From an uncultured Corynebacterium sp. (GTDB lineage: Bacteria; Actinomycetota; Actinomycetes; Mycobacteriales; Mycobacteriaceae): a stretch of 50,854 nt of DNA. Positions 42,588 through 50,746 of the stretch are shown in pieces. Every line of letters begins with the position of its first letter. The stretch's first letter is position 1. The position numbers and the translations under genes were made by a program. Under the pieces are notes generated by a model that did not search any database, was not told the DNA's origin, and was given only the letters and a program-made list of their open reading frames with translations. The DNA is taken from positions 1-50,854 of the forward strand of contig NZ_CAMXWS010000014.1 in assembly GCF_947253065.1 (NCBI RefSeq). The letters are read 5' to 3'.

Positions 42588-43102
42588 GGTACTTCTACGA
42601 CACCGAATTCATCGAGGACGGCACGACGATTGAGCTGATCTCAATCGGCATCGTCGCCGAAGATGGACGCGAGTATTACGCCGTGTCCACCGATTTTGAC
42701 GCATCTCGCGCGAACCCGTGGGTGCGTGAAAATGTCCTGGAAAAGCTCCCTAATCCGCAGCGCTCCGAGTGGAAGCCGAAGCGAAAGATCCGGGAAGAGG
42801 TCTTTGCATTCCTCACCGCGACAGACTCGAAACCGGAACTGTGGGCGTGGGTCGGTGCCTATGACCATGTGGTCCTCGCACAGCTGTGGGGCGACATGGC
42901 CAAGTTGCCGAAAGAGATGCCGCGCTACACGCGCGAATTGCGCCAGTACTGGGACATGGCGGGGCGGCCGACGTTGCCGCCAGCGCCCAAAGGCAACCAC
43001 GATGCGCTAGTCGATGCACGGCATAATCTTCTTAAATTCAAGATTTGCTCCCGGGCCTTGCCACTCGATCGTCGCGGTCACGCCACCGCGAAGGCGGACT
43101 AG
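42584..43102 (+). CDS. 3'-5' exoribonuclease AS (Rv2179c type)
   Basis: This 172-residue DEDD-family exoribonuclease is like RNase AS of M. tuberculosis, which degrades adenylate-rich RNA 3' ends. Catalytic acidic residues are in the first strand YFYDTEFIEDG, in WVGAYDHVVLAQLWG, and in the last motif HDALVDARHNL, which also carries the general-base His. The GTG at 42584 overlaps the acyltransferase stop (GTGA), so translation is coupled. It is followed by aroG after 59 bases. Confidence 0.9.
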   Translation: MRYFYDTEFIEDGTTIELISIGIVAEDGREYYAVSTDFDASRANPWVRENVLEKLPNPQRSEWKPKRKIREEVFAFLTATDSKPELWAWVGAYDHVVLAQLWGDMAKLPKEMPRYTRELRQYWDMAGRPTLPPAPKGNHDALVDARHNLLKFKICSRALPLDRRGHATAKAD

Positions 43103-43161
43103 CTCTGCGCATTTCTACCATCCAACACAAATTCCTTGGCTAACGTGCTAAAAGTAAAGGG

Positions 43162-44550
43162 GTGAGTTGGACAGTAGACATCCCTAAAGAAGTATTGCCA
43201 GATCTGCCGCCGCTTCCCGGTGACATCAATGAGGCGTTTATGGACGTCGTCAACCGTGATGCGAAGCAGCAGCCGAAGTGGGATGAAAACGCGTCTCTAT
43301 ATGTACGCAAAATTCTTGAATCGGTCCCGCCGGTCGTCGTTGCACCTGAGATTCATAAGCTGAAAAGCCAGCTGGCTGATGTTGCCAATGGCAAGGCTTT
43401 TCTGCTGCAGGGTGGCGATTGCGCTGAGACTTTCGAGTCCAACACGGAGCCGCACATTCGTGCCAATATTAAGACTCTGCTGCAGATGGCAGTGGTGCTC
43501 ACTTACGGCGCGTCCACCCCAGTGGTGAAGCTGGCGCGCATTGCTGGCCAGTACGCGAAGCCGCGCTCCTCCGATTTGGATGGCAACGGTCTGCCGAATT
43601 ACCGTGGCGACATTGTCAATGGTGTGGAGCCGACTGAGGAATCCCGACGCCATGACCCGGCTCGTATGATCCGTGCGTACGCGAACTCGTCGGCAGCAAT
43701 GAACCTTGTTCGTGCACTGACCAGTTCTGGTACGGCTGACCTGTACCGCGTTGAGGCATGGAACCGCGAGTTCGTGGCTAATTCCGCTGCTGGTGCGCGC
43801 TATGAGGCACTGTCGCGCGAGATTTCTCGTTCGTTGCACTTCATGGATGCCTGTGGTGTCAACGACCGTGAGCTGCGCACCTCTGATATTTACGCTTCCC
43901 ACGAGGCCCTGCTCGTTGATTACGAGCGTGCAATGCTCCGTCTCGCCGAGGACGAGAATGGCGAGACCAAGCTCTACGACCTGTCCGCACACCAGCTGTG
44001 GATCGGTGAGCGCACCCGTGGCATGGAGGACTTCCACGTCAACTTCGCCGCGCTGATTGATAACCCGATCGGTCTGAAGCTCGGCCCGTCCGTGACACCG
44101 GAAGAGGCTGTTGCTTACGCGGAGAAGCTGGACCCGAACCGTGTTCCGGGGCGCCTGACCATGGTTGCGCGTATGGGCCACGACAAGGTCCGCGATGTTC
44201 TCCCGGGCATCGTTGATGCTGTTGAGCGTTCCGGCCACAAGGTGATCTGGCAGTCGGATCCGATGCACGGCAACACGTTCACCGCATCGAATGGTTACAA
44301 GACCCGCCACTTTGACAAGATCATTGATGAGGTTCAGGGCTTCTTCGAGGTGCACCGTCACTTGGGTACCCACCCGGGCGGTATTCACATCGAGCTGACT
44401 GGTGAGCACGTCACCGAGTGCCTCGGCGGTGCACAGGACATCACGGATATTGATCTGCCGGGCCGCTACGAGTCCGCATGTGATCCGCGCCTGAACACCC
44501 AGCAGGCATTGGAGCTCGCTTTCCTGGTTGCGGAGATGCTGCGCAACTAA
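43162..44550 (+). CDS. aroG: Class II 3-deoxy-7-phosphoheptulonate synthase
   Basis: This enzyme catalyses the first step of aromatic amino acid synthesis, condensing phosphoenolpyruvate with erythrose 4-phosphate. The 462-residue length and the blocks LLQGGDCAETF, GQYAKPRSS, DLSAHQLWIGERTRG, WQSDPMHGNTF and HPGGIHIELTGEHVTECLGG are those of the plant-like class II enzymes of actinobacteria, with the metal Cys in GGDC. Class II enzymes are often regulated by aromatic amino acids and by chorismate mutase binding. The GTG at 43162 lacks a clear ribosome binding site; an AT-rich TAAAAG lies seven bases upstream. It converges on pknL, 21 bases away. Confidence 0.95.
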   Translation: MSWTVDIPKEVLPDLPPLPGDINEAFMDVVNRDAKQQPKWDENASLYVRKILESVPPVVVAPEIHKLKSQLADVANGKAFLLQGGDCAETFESNTEPHIRANIKTLLQMAVVLTYGASTPVVKLARIAGQYAKPRSSDLDGNGLPNYRGDIVNGVEPTEESRRHDPARMIRAYANSSAAMNLVRALTSSGTADLYRVEAWNREFVANSAAGARYEALSREISRSLHFMDACGVNDRELRTSDIYASHEALLVDYERAMLRLAEDENGETKLYDLSAHQLWIGERTRGMEDFHVNFAALIDNPIGLKLGPSVTPEEAVAYAEKLDPNRVPGRLTMVARMGHDKVRDVLPGIVDAVERSGHKVIWQSDPMHGNTFTASNGYKTRHFDKIIDEVQGFFEVHRHLGTHPGGIHIELTGEHVTECLGGAQDITDIDLPGRYESACDPRLNTQQALELAFLVAEMLRN

Positions 44551-44571
44551 TGCTTCGTTTCGTACGTCGGG

Positions 44572-45852
44572 CTAATACCCGGTGTACGGAGCTTCAGGCA
44601 TCCGGATGATCTGTGGGATCTCCCCGTAGGATCCGGAGCCAAACCACCAGCCACCGACAGCGATAGCTGCGGTGGCTGCTGTCATGATGAGCAAAACAAC
44701 AGCGGTCGCGATTCGGGAGCGGTTCGTCTCTGCCGGAGGGATTTCAGGCTCCTGCCTCTCGACGGGTGCTTCCACCCGCTCGAGCGGGGGAACATGCGGC
44801 TCATACGGCTCGTGGAATCCTTGGGGCTGCACGGCAGGAAATGCGGGAGCCGGCTGCGCATAAGCCGGGGGAGCGAGTGGCGGCACATCAGGGGCTGGTG
44901 CCGGATCATAAGCAGTTTCCGGTGCGGGTTCAGGTTCTGCCACCTTTGTGATGCTGGTCGGGATCGCAGCAACACGGTTTGCCGCCGATTGCGTTGGAAC
45001 TGGCACAGTGAATTCTGGCAAGCTCAGCTCAGCAGCGACATCGTCGAGGGCATCGAGGAATTCACCGGCATCCGCGAATCGCTCGCGGGGGTCGCGGGCG
45101 GTGGCGGTGGCAACGAGCTCGTCGAAAAGCATTGGGATGCCACGCATGCGTGACGACGGTGCCGGTACGTCCAGCCGCAGCCGTGCCATCGCGTGAGCCA
45201 GGGAACTATCCCCATCGAAGGGGACGGTGCCGGTGAGGAGTTCAAAGAGGACGATGCCTGCGGAATACACGTCTGATGCTTGGGTGATCTCGGTTCCGTC
45301 GACCTGCTCTGGGGAGAGATAAGCGACGGTGCCCACGATCTGGTCAGTGGAATGGCGGGACTCGCTGGCAGCGCGAACAAGCCCGAAATCAGCGAGTTTC
45401 ACCGTGCTATCACCATTGATGAGCACATTGTCCGGCTTGATATCGCGGTGCACGAGACCACGGCGGTGCGCGACATCAAGGCCAGTGAGGACAGCCCGCA
45501 TGACTGCGGTAGCTGCATGAGGCGGCATTGGGCCGCGTTCGGCCAAAAGCTCCCGCAATGTTCCACCGGTGATGAGCTCCATGATGAGAAAAACATCCTC
45601 ACCAGCAGCGGAGAAATCATAAACATTGACCAAATTCGGATGGCTCAGCTGCGCCATCGCACGGGCTTCACGGGAGAAGCGCTCAAGGAAGACCTGATCA
45701 TTCACATACCGGCCGTCCATGACTTTGGCTGCGACTTCGCGTCCCAACCGTGTATCCAGGCAGCGGTACACCGTGGACATGCCGCCACGGGCAATTGGGC
45801 GGTCAACGACGTACCTGCCTTCAAGTTCATCGCCGGATACAAGGTGGGTCAT
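44572..45852 (-). CDS. pknL: Serine/threonine protein kinase PknL, no PASTA domains
   Basis: This 426-residue membrane kinase has its catalytic domain at about residues 14-280: glycine loop ARGGMSTVY, ATP lysine Lys43, catalytic HRDIKPDN (135-142), DFG (155-157), and an activation loop with several Ser/Thr (SESRHSTDQIVGT). A Pro/Ala/Glu-rich linker follows to ~375, then one membrane helix (about 381-403) and only ~23 external residues. It therefore has no extracellular sensor, like M. tuberculosis PknL. The ATG at 45852 is chosen because CATACT lies seven bases upstream and the product begins at the kinase domain; the frame extends to 45951 across the divergent promoter. The divergent gene encodes the Rv2175c-type PknL substrate. 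Confidence 0.93.
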   Translation of the reverse strand: MTHLVSGDELEGRYVVDRPIARGGMSTVYRCLDTRLGREVAAKVMDGRYVNDQVFLERFSREARAMAQLSHPNLVNVYDFSAAGEDVFLIMELITGGTLRELLAERGPMPPHAATAVMRAVLTGLDVAHRRGLVHRDIKPDNVLINGDSTVKLADFGLVRAASESRHSTDQIVGTVAYLSPEQVDGTEITQASDVYSAGIVLFELLTGTVPFDGDSSLAHAMARLRLDVPAPSSRMRGIPMLFDELVATATARDPRERFADAGEFLDALDDVAAELSLPEFTVPVPTQSAANRVAAIPTSITKVAEPEPAPETAYDPAPAPDVPPLAPPAYAQPAPAFPAVQPQGFHEPYEPHVPPLERVEAPVERQEPEIPPAETNRSRIATAVVLLIMTAATAAIAVGGWWFGSGSYGEIPQIIRMPEAPYTGY

Positions 45853-45859
45853 GCACCCC

Positions 45860-45865
45860 AGTATG
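45860..45865 (-). promoter_or_regulatory. -10 element CATACT for pknL
   Basis: CATACT on the minus strand ends seven bases before ATG 45852; the mRNA is probably leaderless. Confidence 0.45.
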
Positions 45866-45905
45866 GTGCAACGCGGGCTGCAAACGGTAGTGGGTGTGTG
45901 GTGCG

Positions 45906-45911
45906 TAGAGT
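45906..45911 (+). promoter_or_regulatory. -10 element TAGAGT for the Rv2175c homologue
   Basis: TAGAGT ends seven bases before GTG 45919. With the pknL element it leaves a 40-bp gap between the two divergent -10 hexamers, so the promoters overlap. Confidence 0.5.
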
Positions 45912-45918
45912 AGTTGGC

Positions 45919-46302
45919 GTGAGTTTTTCTGAGCATGACCCCAATAACCACGACCTCGACGCCCTGCTCGCTGGCGAGACGCTACTGAGTTTCCCCGAGG
46001 TAGCAGAGCGTATCGACGTTCCAGTGACCAAGGTCCATGATTATGTCAACGCGGGCAAGCTCGTCTCTTATAAAAAAGCCGGCAAGAAATACATCCCCGA
46101 ATTGATGTTGGAAAATGGCAATGAGCTTTCCAAGTTCATTGCTGGGGCGATCACCGTAATGCTCGACGGTGGTTTTAACCAGGATGAGATCTTGGCGTAT
46201 CTCTTCACCGAGGACGAGAGCCTGCCAGGCCGCCCGATCGATGCCCTGCACGGCCATGGCGCACGTGAGGTCATCCGTCGCGCCCAAGCAATGGCGTTCT
46301 AA
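45919..46302 (+). CDS. Rv2175c-like DNA-binding protein, PknL partner
   Basis: This 127-residue winged-helix-type DNA-binding protein has a helix-turn-helix region in LSFPEVAERIDVPVTKVHDYVNAGKLVSYKKAGKKYIPE (about residues 20-58; given in full only here as positions and key ends). A C-terminal block follows (FTEDESLPGRPIDALHGHG). In M. tuberculosis the homologue Rv2175c is phosphorylated by the adjacent kinase PknL, which lowers DNA binding; here too the gene is divergent from pknL. The GTG at 45919 is supported by TAGAGT seven bases upstream; a much longer frame from 45280 runs antisense to pknL. Its 3' end overlaps that of convergent mptA by 32 bp. Confidence 0.88.
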   Translation: MSFSEHDPNNHDLDALLAGETLLSFPEVAERIDVPVTKVHDYVNAGKLVSYKKAGKKYIPELMLENGNELSKFIAGAITVMLDGGFNQDEILAYLFTEDESLPGRPIDALHGHGAREVIRRAQAMAF

Positions 46303-47833
46303 GTACCTGGAATCTCTCTAGATGCCAGGCTCTCGGTGGTTTAGTTGACCTTGTGCCTTCCGGCTCGCGAGCCACGACAGGACTCGTGGACGAGCGCGGC
46401 AGAACATACGCAGTGGTGAACCACGCGATGATGAGCACAAGCAACATCCAGAATCCATCGTAGAAACGGTGGTTGCCGCTACCGCTGAATGCGAGTGCGA
46501 CAACGACTGATGCCCCGATGATCAGACGGGTCAGCCAACGGCGTGGCGTGAATGTTCCAGCAACGGAAATAGACGAGGCGAAGTACCACGGCAAGGTGAC
46601 CGCATTGAAGAGGAACGCCACCATGTACGCCAGCGCCATGCCCATCACCGCGCGGCGTTCCGATTGTCGGAAGATCCACCACACGGCGACAAGGCCCAGC
46701 AGCATGAGAATCGAACCGGCCGTGCGGGTCGCATCCAGCACGGTGTTGTACGGGAATTCCTCATCAAAGAGCTGAAGGAACGGCGTGATTGCATCAGCCG
46801 CAAGGGTCGCCCCGGAAAGGGGATTGACCACCTTCGAATTGCCGGAAATCTGCGTCAACCAACCCCAGGATGTGCCTGACGCCACCGTCACGCCAGCAAC
46901 GACCGCGACGGACACAGCCACAACCGAAAGGCCACCAAGCAGGAGAACGCCCACGCGCTTAGGCAGCTGAGCTTTCTCCGGTGCGTAGTGGTGGACGACC
47001 AACCACACGATGAACGGCAGCGTGACGGCTGCGGTAGCCTTCAACGACACTGCGATGCCCACGAGAGCAGTGCCCAGCAAGAAACGGCGCGACAAACATG
47101 CCACGAGGCCAAGGCTGACCAGACCGACCATCACGGACTCGTTGTGCATCCCCCCGACCATGTGAATGAGCATCACGGGGTTGCCCACGCCGAGCCACAA
47201 GGCAAGGGCAGGATCGCCGCCCAAGCGACGTGCGATGCGGGGGATCGCCCAGGCGATTGCCGCGAAGCCAGCGAGCGAGATGAATTTGTAGATGATGATG
47301 CCGGCCATCACATTGTCACCGACAGCAGTGGTCACACCATTGCCAATCCACAGGTGCAGCGGACCGTACGGCGTCGTGGTGTTCCGCCAGTCATGCGACA
47401 CCTCGAGCAGGTAGGGACCAGGGTTGATCGCGGCACCTTCGGAATACGGATCAAATCCGTCTCGCACCATGGCGCCCTGCATCAGATATGAATACACGTC
47501 ACGCGACATGAGTGGTGCGGCCAAAAGCAGCGGGGCAGTGGCGGACCACAACGAGGCCCGCGCGAACTCAAACCGATTCTTCACTGCGGAATGCTGCGAC
47601 AAGATGTGCCAGCCGGCAGTGATCCAACCGAGGACTAAAAGGAAAAGCCCGAGGGTCAACGCGACGTCGAGAAGCCCGCGGGCGTGCCCGTATGAAAGGA
47701 AAGAAAGCCCGAAATAGTCGAGTACCCCGCCGCGGTTACGAGTGGCACCCGCGCCGAAAGAACCAAGGAACATCAATGCCGCGCCGGCGGTGCCGAGACA
47801 AAGCGCGGTTTGAGGTGAAAGTTTGCGTGACAT
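46271..47833 (-). CDS. mptA: Alpha-(1->6)-mannopyranosyltransferase MptA
   Basis: This GT-C polyprenyl-phosphomannose-dependent glycosyltransferase extends the alpha-1,6-mannan backbone of lipomannan and lipoarabinomannan on the outer face of the membrane. The 520-residue protein has about 12-13 membrane segments. The first external loop carries the acidic GT-C motif (SRDVYSYLMQGAMVRDGFDPY), followed by TTPYGPLHLWIG. The position next to idsA and the Rv2175c homologue matches Rv2174. The ATG at 47833 starts 16 bases after the idsA stop without a clear ribosome binding site; an in-frame ATG at 47899 lies inside idsA. Its 3' end overlaps the convergent Rv2175c homologue. Confidence 0.9.
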   Translation of the reverse strand: MSRKLSPQTALCLGTAGAALMFLGSFGAGATRNRGGVLDYFGLSFLSYGHARGLLDVALTLGLFLLVLGWITAGWHILSQHSAVKNRFEFARASLWSATAPLLLAAPLMSRDVYSYLMQGAMVRDGFDPYSEGAAINPGPYLLEVSHDWRNTTTPYGPLHLWIGNGVTTAVGDNVMAGIIIYKFISLAGFAAIAWAIPRIARRLGGDPALALWLGVGNPVMLIHMVGGMHNESVMVGLVSLGLVACLSRRFLLGTALVGIAVSLKATAAVTLPFIVWLVVHHYAPEKAQLPKRVGVLLLGGLSVVAVSVAVVAGVTVASGTSWGWLTQISGNSKVVNPLSGATLAADAITPFLQLFDEEFPYNTVLDATRTAGSILMLLGLVAVWWIFRQSERRAVMGMALAYMVAFLFNAVTLPWYFASSISVAGTFTPRRWLTRLIIGASVVVALAFSGSGNHRFYDGFWMLLVLIIAWFTTAYVLPRSSTSPVVAREPEGTRSTKPPRAWHLERFQVLRTPLLGRDG

Positions 47834-47849
47834 GGAGCTTAAAGGCACT

Positions 47850-48956
47850 TTATTTACGACGAGCCGTGGACTTGATCGCCAACGCGGTGAGTGTTTCAAC
47901 AGCCTCGTCGGTGATGTCTGCGTTTTCCAAGTGCTTCAAACCCGACTGCGTCAGACGCTCAATCCGGGCCTCTGCATCCTCCACGGCGCCACTTACCTCA
48001 ATGATGTGGCTGAGCTCAGCGATTTCCGCTGGATCAGTGGCGGTGCCAATTCCTGAGCGCAGCTTTTCCGCTGCCTCCGGATCATTTTCATCCGCGGCTT
48101 GGAGAGCAACGGCGTAGAGCACCGTGCGCTTGCCTTCGCGGAGATCATCGCCTGCCGGCTTGCCCGTGATAGCTGGGTCGCCGAAGACCCCCAGCAGGTC
48201 GTCGCGTAGCTGGTACGCGATACCGATATCGCGGCCATAACCGCGTAGTGCTTCGATGGTCTTCTCGCTCGCACCGGCCAACGCGGCACCCAGATGGAGC
48301 GGACGCTCGGCCGTGTAAGCAGCGGTTTTGTAGCGGTTGACCGCGCCAGCCATCTCCACGCTTTCGCTTCCCGACGCCTCGAGCGTGATGTCCAAGATCT
48401 GCCCGGCAATAACCTCGGAGCGCATACCACGCCACGGTTCGGCGGCGCGCAGCAGTGCAGCATCGCTCACGCCGGAATAGCGCCACATGTCATCTGCCCA
48501 TGCCAGCGCAAGATCGCCGATCAGAATGGCGACATTCTGGCCATAGGTGTCAGCATCTCCCCGCCAGCCGTGCTCTGCGTGATGTGCAGCAATTGCGCGA
48601 TGAACCGTCGGCCGGCCGCGCCGGGTATCAGAAGCATCGATGATGTCGTCATGCACGAGCGCACATGCCTGGATCAGCTCAAGAGCACTTACAGCGCGGA
48701 GGACTGCGTGCGGATCTTCAGTGTTTTCGGCAGCATTCGCGGCACCTGAAGCAGCCGTGAAGCCGACCCAGCCATAGGTTGGCCGAATTCGCTTTCCGCC
48801 ACCGAGAACAAAATCACGGAGATGCCCAACTGCCTCAGCTACCGGCGCACCGATGTCATTGATTCGCGCCGCATTATCGTCGATGAATTCCTGCAGCTCT
48901 TTTTCCACAGTGGACGGTACGTCAGCAATGGAAAGGTCGTATGTGCGCTCGCTCAA
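47850..48956 (-). CDS. idsA: Geranylgeranyl/polyprenyl diphosphate synthase
   Basis: This 368-residue trans-prenyltransferase builds C15-C20 (or longer) prenyl diphosphates from IPP. The first Asp-rich motif is in LVHDDIIDASDTRRG and the second in QLRDDLLGVFGD; GGGKRIRP precedes them. Residues five and four before the first motif determine chain length and are not bulky aromatics, which suggests a product beyond farnesyl. The TTG at 48956 is chosen because AAGGAG lies nine bases upstream. With mptA 16 bases downstream it probably forms one transcript; both feed envelope polyprenyl-dependent glycan synthesis. Confidence 0.9.
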   Translation of the reverse strand: MSERTYDLSIADVPSTVEKELQEFIDDNAARINDIGAPVAEAVGHLRDFVLGGGKRIRPTYGWVGFTAASGAANAAENTEDPHAVLRAVSALELIQACALVHDDIIDASDTRRGRPTVHRAIAAHHAEHGWRGDADTYGQNVAILIGDLALAWADDMWRYSGVSDAALLRAAEPWRGMRSEVIAGQILDITLEASGSESVEMAGAVNRYKTAAYTAERPLHLGAALAGASEKTIEALRGYGRDIGIAYQLRDDLLGVFGDPAITGKPAGDDLREGKRTVLYAVALQAADENDPEAAEKLRSGIGTATDPAEIAELSHIIEVSGAVEDAEARIERLTQSGLKHLENADITDEAVETLTALAIKSTARRK

Positions 48957-49005
48957 GAGTGAATGCTCCTTCTAGCAGCAGTGGGGAACACAATTAGAAC
49001 TCACT

Positions 49006-49560
49006 CTACAGAGGCAGACTCCGGCCGAGAATAGCGAAGGGGCGTGCGTCCCCGTCGTAGTAGAAACTACGGAGTACATCCCTAAAGCCGATCGAGCGGT
49101 AAAGGCCGAAAGCGGCGTTGTTTTCTCGCGGTACTTCAGGCGTTGAAAGCAGAACATAGGGCTGCGGCACTTCTGTAAAGAGCTGCTCGAGCAAAGCTCG
49201 CCCGATCCCGCGGCTTTGGATGTGGGGAGAGACATGGATTTCTGCCAGCTCGAAGTAGTTGCCTAGGAGACTGATCATCTCTGGTGTCATTGCGTGGCTA
49301 TGCACTAAGCCCCGGCGTAACTGCTGGTCCCACCACCGCCGCGGGTTGCCGCGAAAACCGTACGCAATTCCGATGAGTGAGTCGTTGTTGAATGCGCCGA
49401 CTGCTGCGAAGTCTTGCTCCATTGCGTCTTTGCGCCATACTGCGACCCGGCCATCGCGGATCGTCAGTGGGTACCGCATGGCCTTGATATATAGGTCCAC
49501 CAGTTCTGGGGCCATGGCAGAGAACTCATGCGGGGAGAGCTTGCGGATAGTCACGGACAC
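49006..49560 (-). CDS. GNAT family N-acetyltransferase (Rv2170-like)
   Basis: This 184-residue GCN5-type acetyltransferase carries the acetyl-CoA loop in SPHIQSRGIGRALLEQLF (the R-x2-G-x-G/A element). A preceding beta-strand FELAEIHV and a following NNAAFGLYRSIGF motif complete the fold. The substrate is unknown; the M. tuberculosis neighbour Rv2170, similarly placed near idsA, is the best relative I can suggest. The start may be the GTG at 49560, or the GTG at 49554, which has AGAGG eight bases upstream and is the better-supported choice; they differ by two residues. It ends 49 bases before the idsA start and is divergent from the HEPN-like gene. Confidence 0.82.
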   Translation of the reverse strand: MSVTIRKLSPHEFSAMAPELVDLYIKAMRYPLTIRDGRVAVWRKDAMEQDFAAVGAFNNDSLIGIAYGFRGNPRRWWDQQLRRGLVHSHAMTPEMISLLGNYFELAEIHVSPHIQSRGIGRALLEQLFTEVPQPYVLLSTPEVPRENNAAFGLYRSIGFRDVLRSFYYDGDARPFAILGRSLPL

Positions 49561-49644
49561 GGCCTCTATCGAACCACGTGCAGTGACAGCGCGTGGGCAT
49601 TTCTCCGGGTCGAGTGAGCGTAAGTTTTCCGTTCGAACGAAGGT

Positions 49645-49660
49645 ACGAACAAGTGTTCGA
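49645..49660. promoter_or_regulatory. LexA-type SOS box upstream of the HEPN-like gene
   Basis: ACGAAC and GTTCGA are separated by AAGT, one mismatch (first base A for T) from the actinobacterial SOS box TCGAAC-N4-GTTCGA. A second palindromic fragment CGTTCGAACG (49630-49639) lies ten bp away. It is 94 bp before ATG 49754 and 85 bp before the GNAT start. Confidence 0.65.
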
Positions 49661-49753
49661 ATTTTGAAGGGTTGTGTCCAGGGTGGTTTCTACGCTCAAA
49701 GCCAGTAAGTGAAACAGAAAACAACCACGAGCCCTTTGGGGAGGGGACGAAAC

Positions 49754-50191
49754 ATGGCAAGCGTGATCTCGGCAACGACAGGTGCTGTGTACGGGGCGGT
49801 GCCCACATCATCGCAGCATGAGGAGTTCATTGGGTCGGCGCGTGTCTTGCTTGAGGATGCGCAAGAGCAGTTTCAGGCGGGGGATGCTGATCTGGCTTTG
49901 GAAAGTGCTTACCGGTCGGCACTGCGCACCGCAGGTGCTTCAATTTCGCAATCCGCGGCGGTGGCAAAGCGGAAGCGTTTGCCATCGAGTGCCTGGGAGA
50001 AGCTTTCTCTCACTGGTGCCCGTGGTGCTCATTGGGCGGACACCTTCAGCGGCTTTTCGCGTTTGCGTGGTCGTGTCGCATCCGGGATCGAGTTGCGGCC
50101 CAGCAAACGGGAAGTTGAGCGTTTGATTGATTTTGCGGAGCAGTTTTTCCTGGAGGTGTCGGGCGGGCAGGATACGCTCAGCGCTGCATAG
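49754..50191 (+). CDS. SAV_6107-type HEPN-domain protein
   Basis: This 145-residue all-helical cytoplasmic protein begins ASVISATTGAVYGAV. A helical core follows (EEFIGSARVLLEDAQEQF...DLALESAYRSALRTAGA), then a basic connector (AKRKRLPSS), a second helical part (RGAHWADTFSGFSRLRGR) and a last helix (REVERLIDFAEQFFLEV). The pattern matches the actinobacterial SAV_6107 HEPN-like family as I remember it. HEPN domains often act as RNases or nucleotide-transfer partners, but the usual R-x4-6-H motif is not clearly present, so activity is unknown. GGGGAGG lies ahead of the ATG. A LexA-type box upstream suggests DNA-damage induction. Confidence 0.72.
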   Translation: MASVISATTGAVYGAVPTSSQHEEFIGSARVLLEDAQEQFQAGDADLALESAYRSALRTAGASISQSAAVAKRKRLPSSAWEKLSLTGARGAHWADTFSGFSRLRGRVASGIELRPSKREVERLIDFAEQFFLEVSGGQDTLSAA

Positions 50192-50226
50192 TCTGTTGAA
50201 GCTATTTGGCTGCTGGATTTTGACGG

Positions 50227-50232
50227 TATGAT
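50227..50232 (+). promoter_or_regulatory. -10 element TATGAT for the DUF3040 gene
   Basis: TATGAT lies 75 bp before the DUF3040 start, leaving a leader of ~65 bases with a GGGAG site. The -35 region (ATTTGG, 17 bp upstream) is weak. Confidence 0.5.
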
Positions 50233-50306
50233 GGCGGGAACAATTCACTGTCATTGAGCGTTGATAGTTCAGAGAAGATGGCGATAGAACCAGGCTGGGA
50301 GTGAAA

Positions 50307-50699
50307 GTGGCTTTATCTGAGCAAGAACAGAAGTTGCTCCGCGAGATCGAGGAGTCGCTGATGGCTGACGACCCGAAATTCGGGGCGTCGGTTGCTTCCC
50401 CATCCGCTGGGCAGGGGACTGGTTCTGGTTTTCGTCTGACGATGCGCTCGCTGGCACTTATCGTGCTCGGTCTGGTGCTGCTTATTTCTGGTGTTGCGCT
50501 GGCATCAGAAAGTCTGTGGTTCATCGCGCTGAGCATCGTTGGCTTTGTCGTGATGTTCATTGGTGGCGTTTGGAGCTTGCGTGGCCCTGCTGCGGATGTT
50601 GCTCCCACGCGAAATCAAAAAGCTGGGCCGCAATTGAACCGTGACGGCATGAGCTCCCGGATGGAAGAGAATTTCCGCCGTCGTTTTGAGGGTCACTAG
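50307..50699 (+). CDS. DUF3040 membrane protein
   Basis: This protein of about 130 residues begins ALSEQEQKLLREIEESLMADDPKFG, the DUF3040 signature. Two close membrane helices follow (about residues 45-63 and 68-88) and a basic C-terminus (MEENFRRRFEGH). The function is unknown. In corynebacteria and mycobacteria this gene usually lies just upstream of mraZ and the division/cell-wall cluster. The GTG at 50307 has GGGAG five bases upstream; a GTG at 50301 is also possible and adds two residues. An insertion sequence begins 48 bases past the stop. Confidence 0.85.
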   Translation: MALSEQEQKLLREIEESLMADDPKFGASVASPSAGQGTGSGFRLTMRSLALIVLGLVLLISGVALASESLWFIALSIVGFVVMFIGGVWSLRGPAADVAPTRNQKAGPQLNRDGMSSRMEENFRRRFEGH

Positions 50700-50746
50700 A
50701 GGCCACACTAAAAGGGCTGCCCCAGAACCGTTCCCCTCCGCATGAT

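Noticed and set aside
45280..45918. N-terminal extension of the Rv2175c homologue to 340 aa
   Set aside because: The extension is antisense to pknL; the -10 element and family length support the start at 45919.
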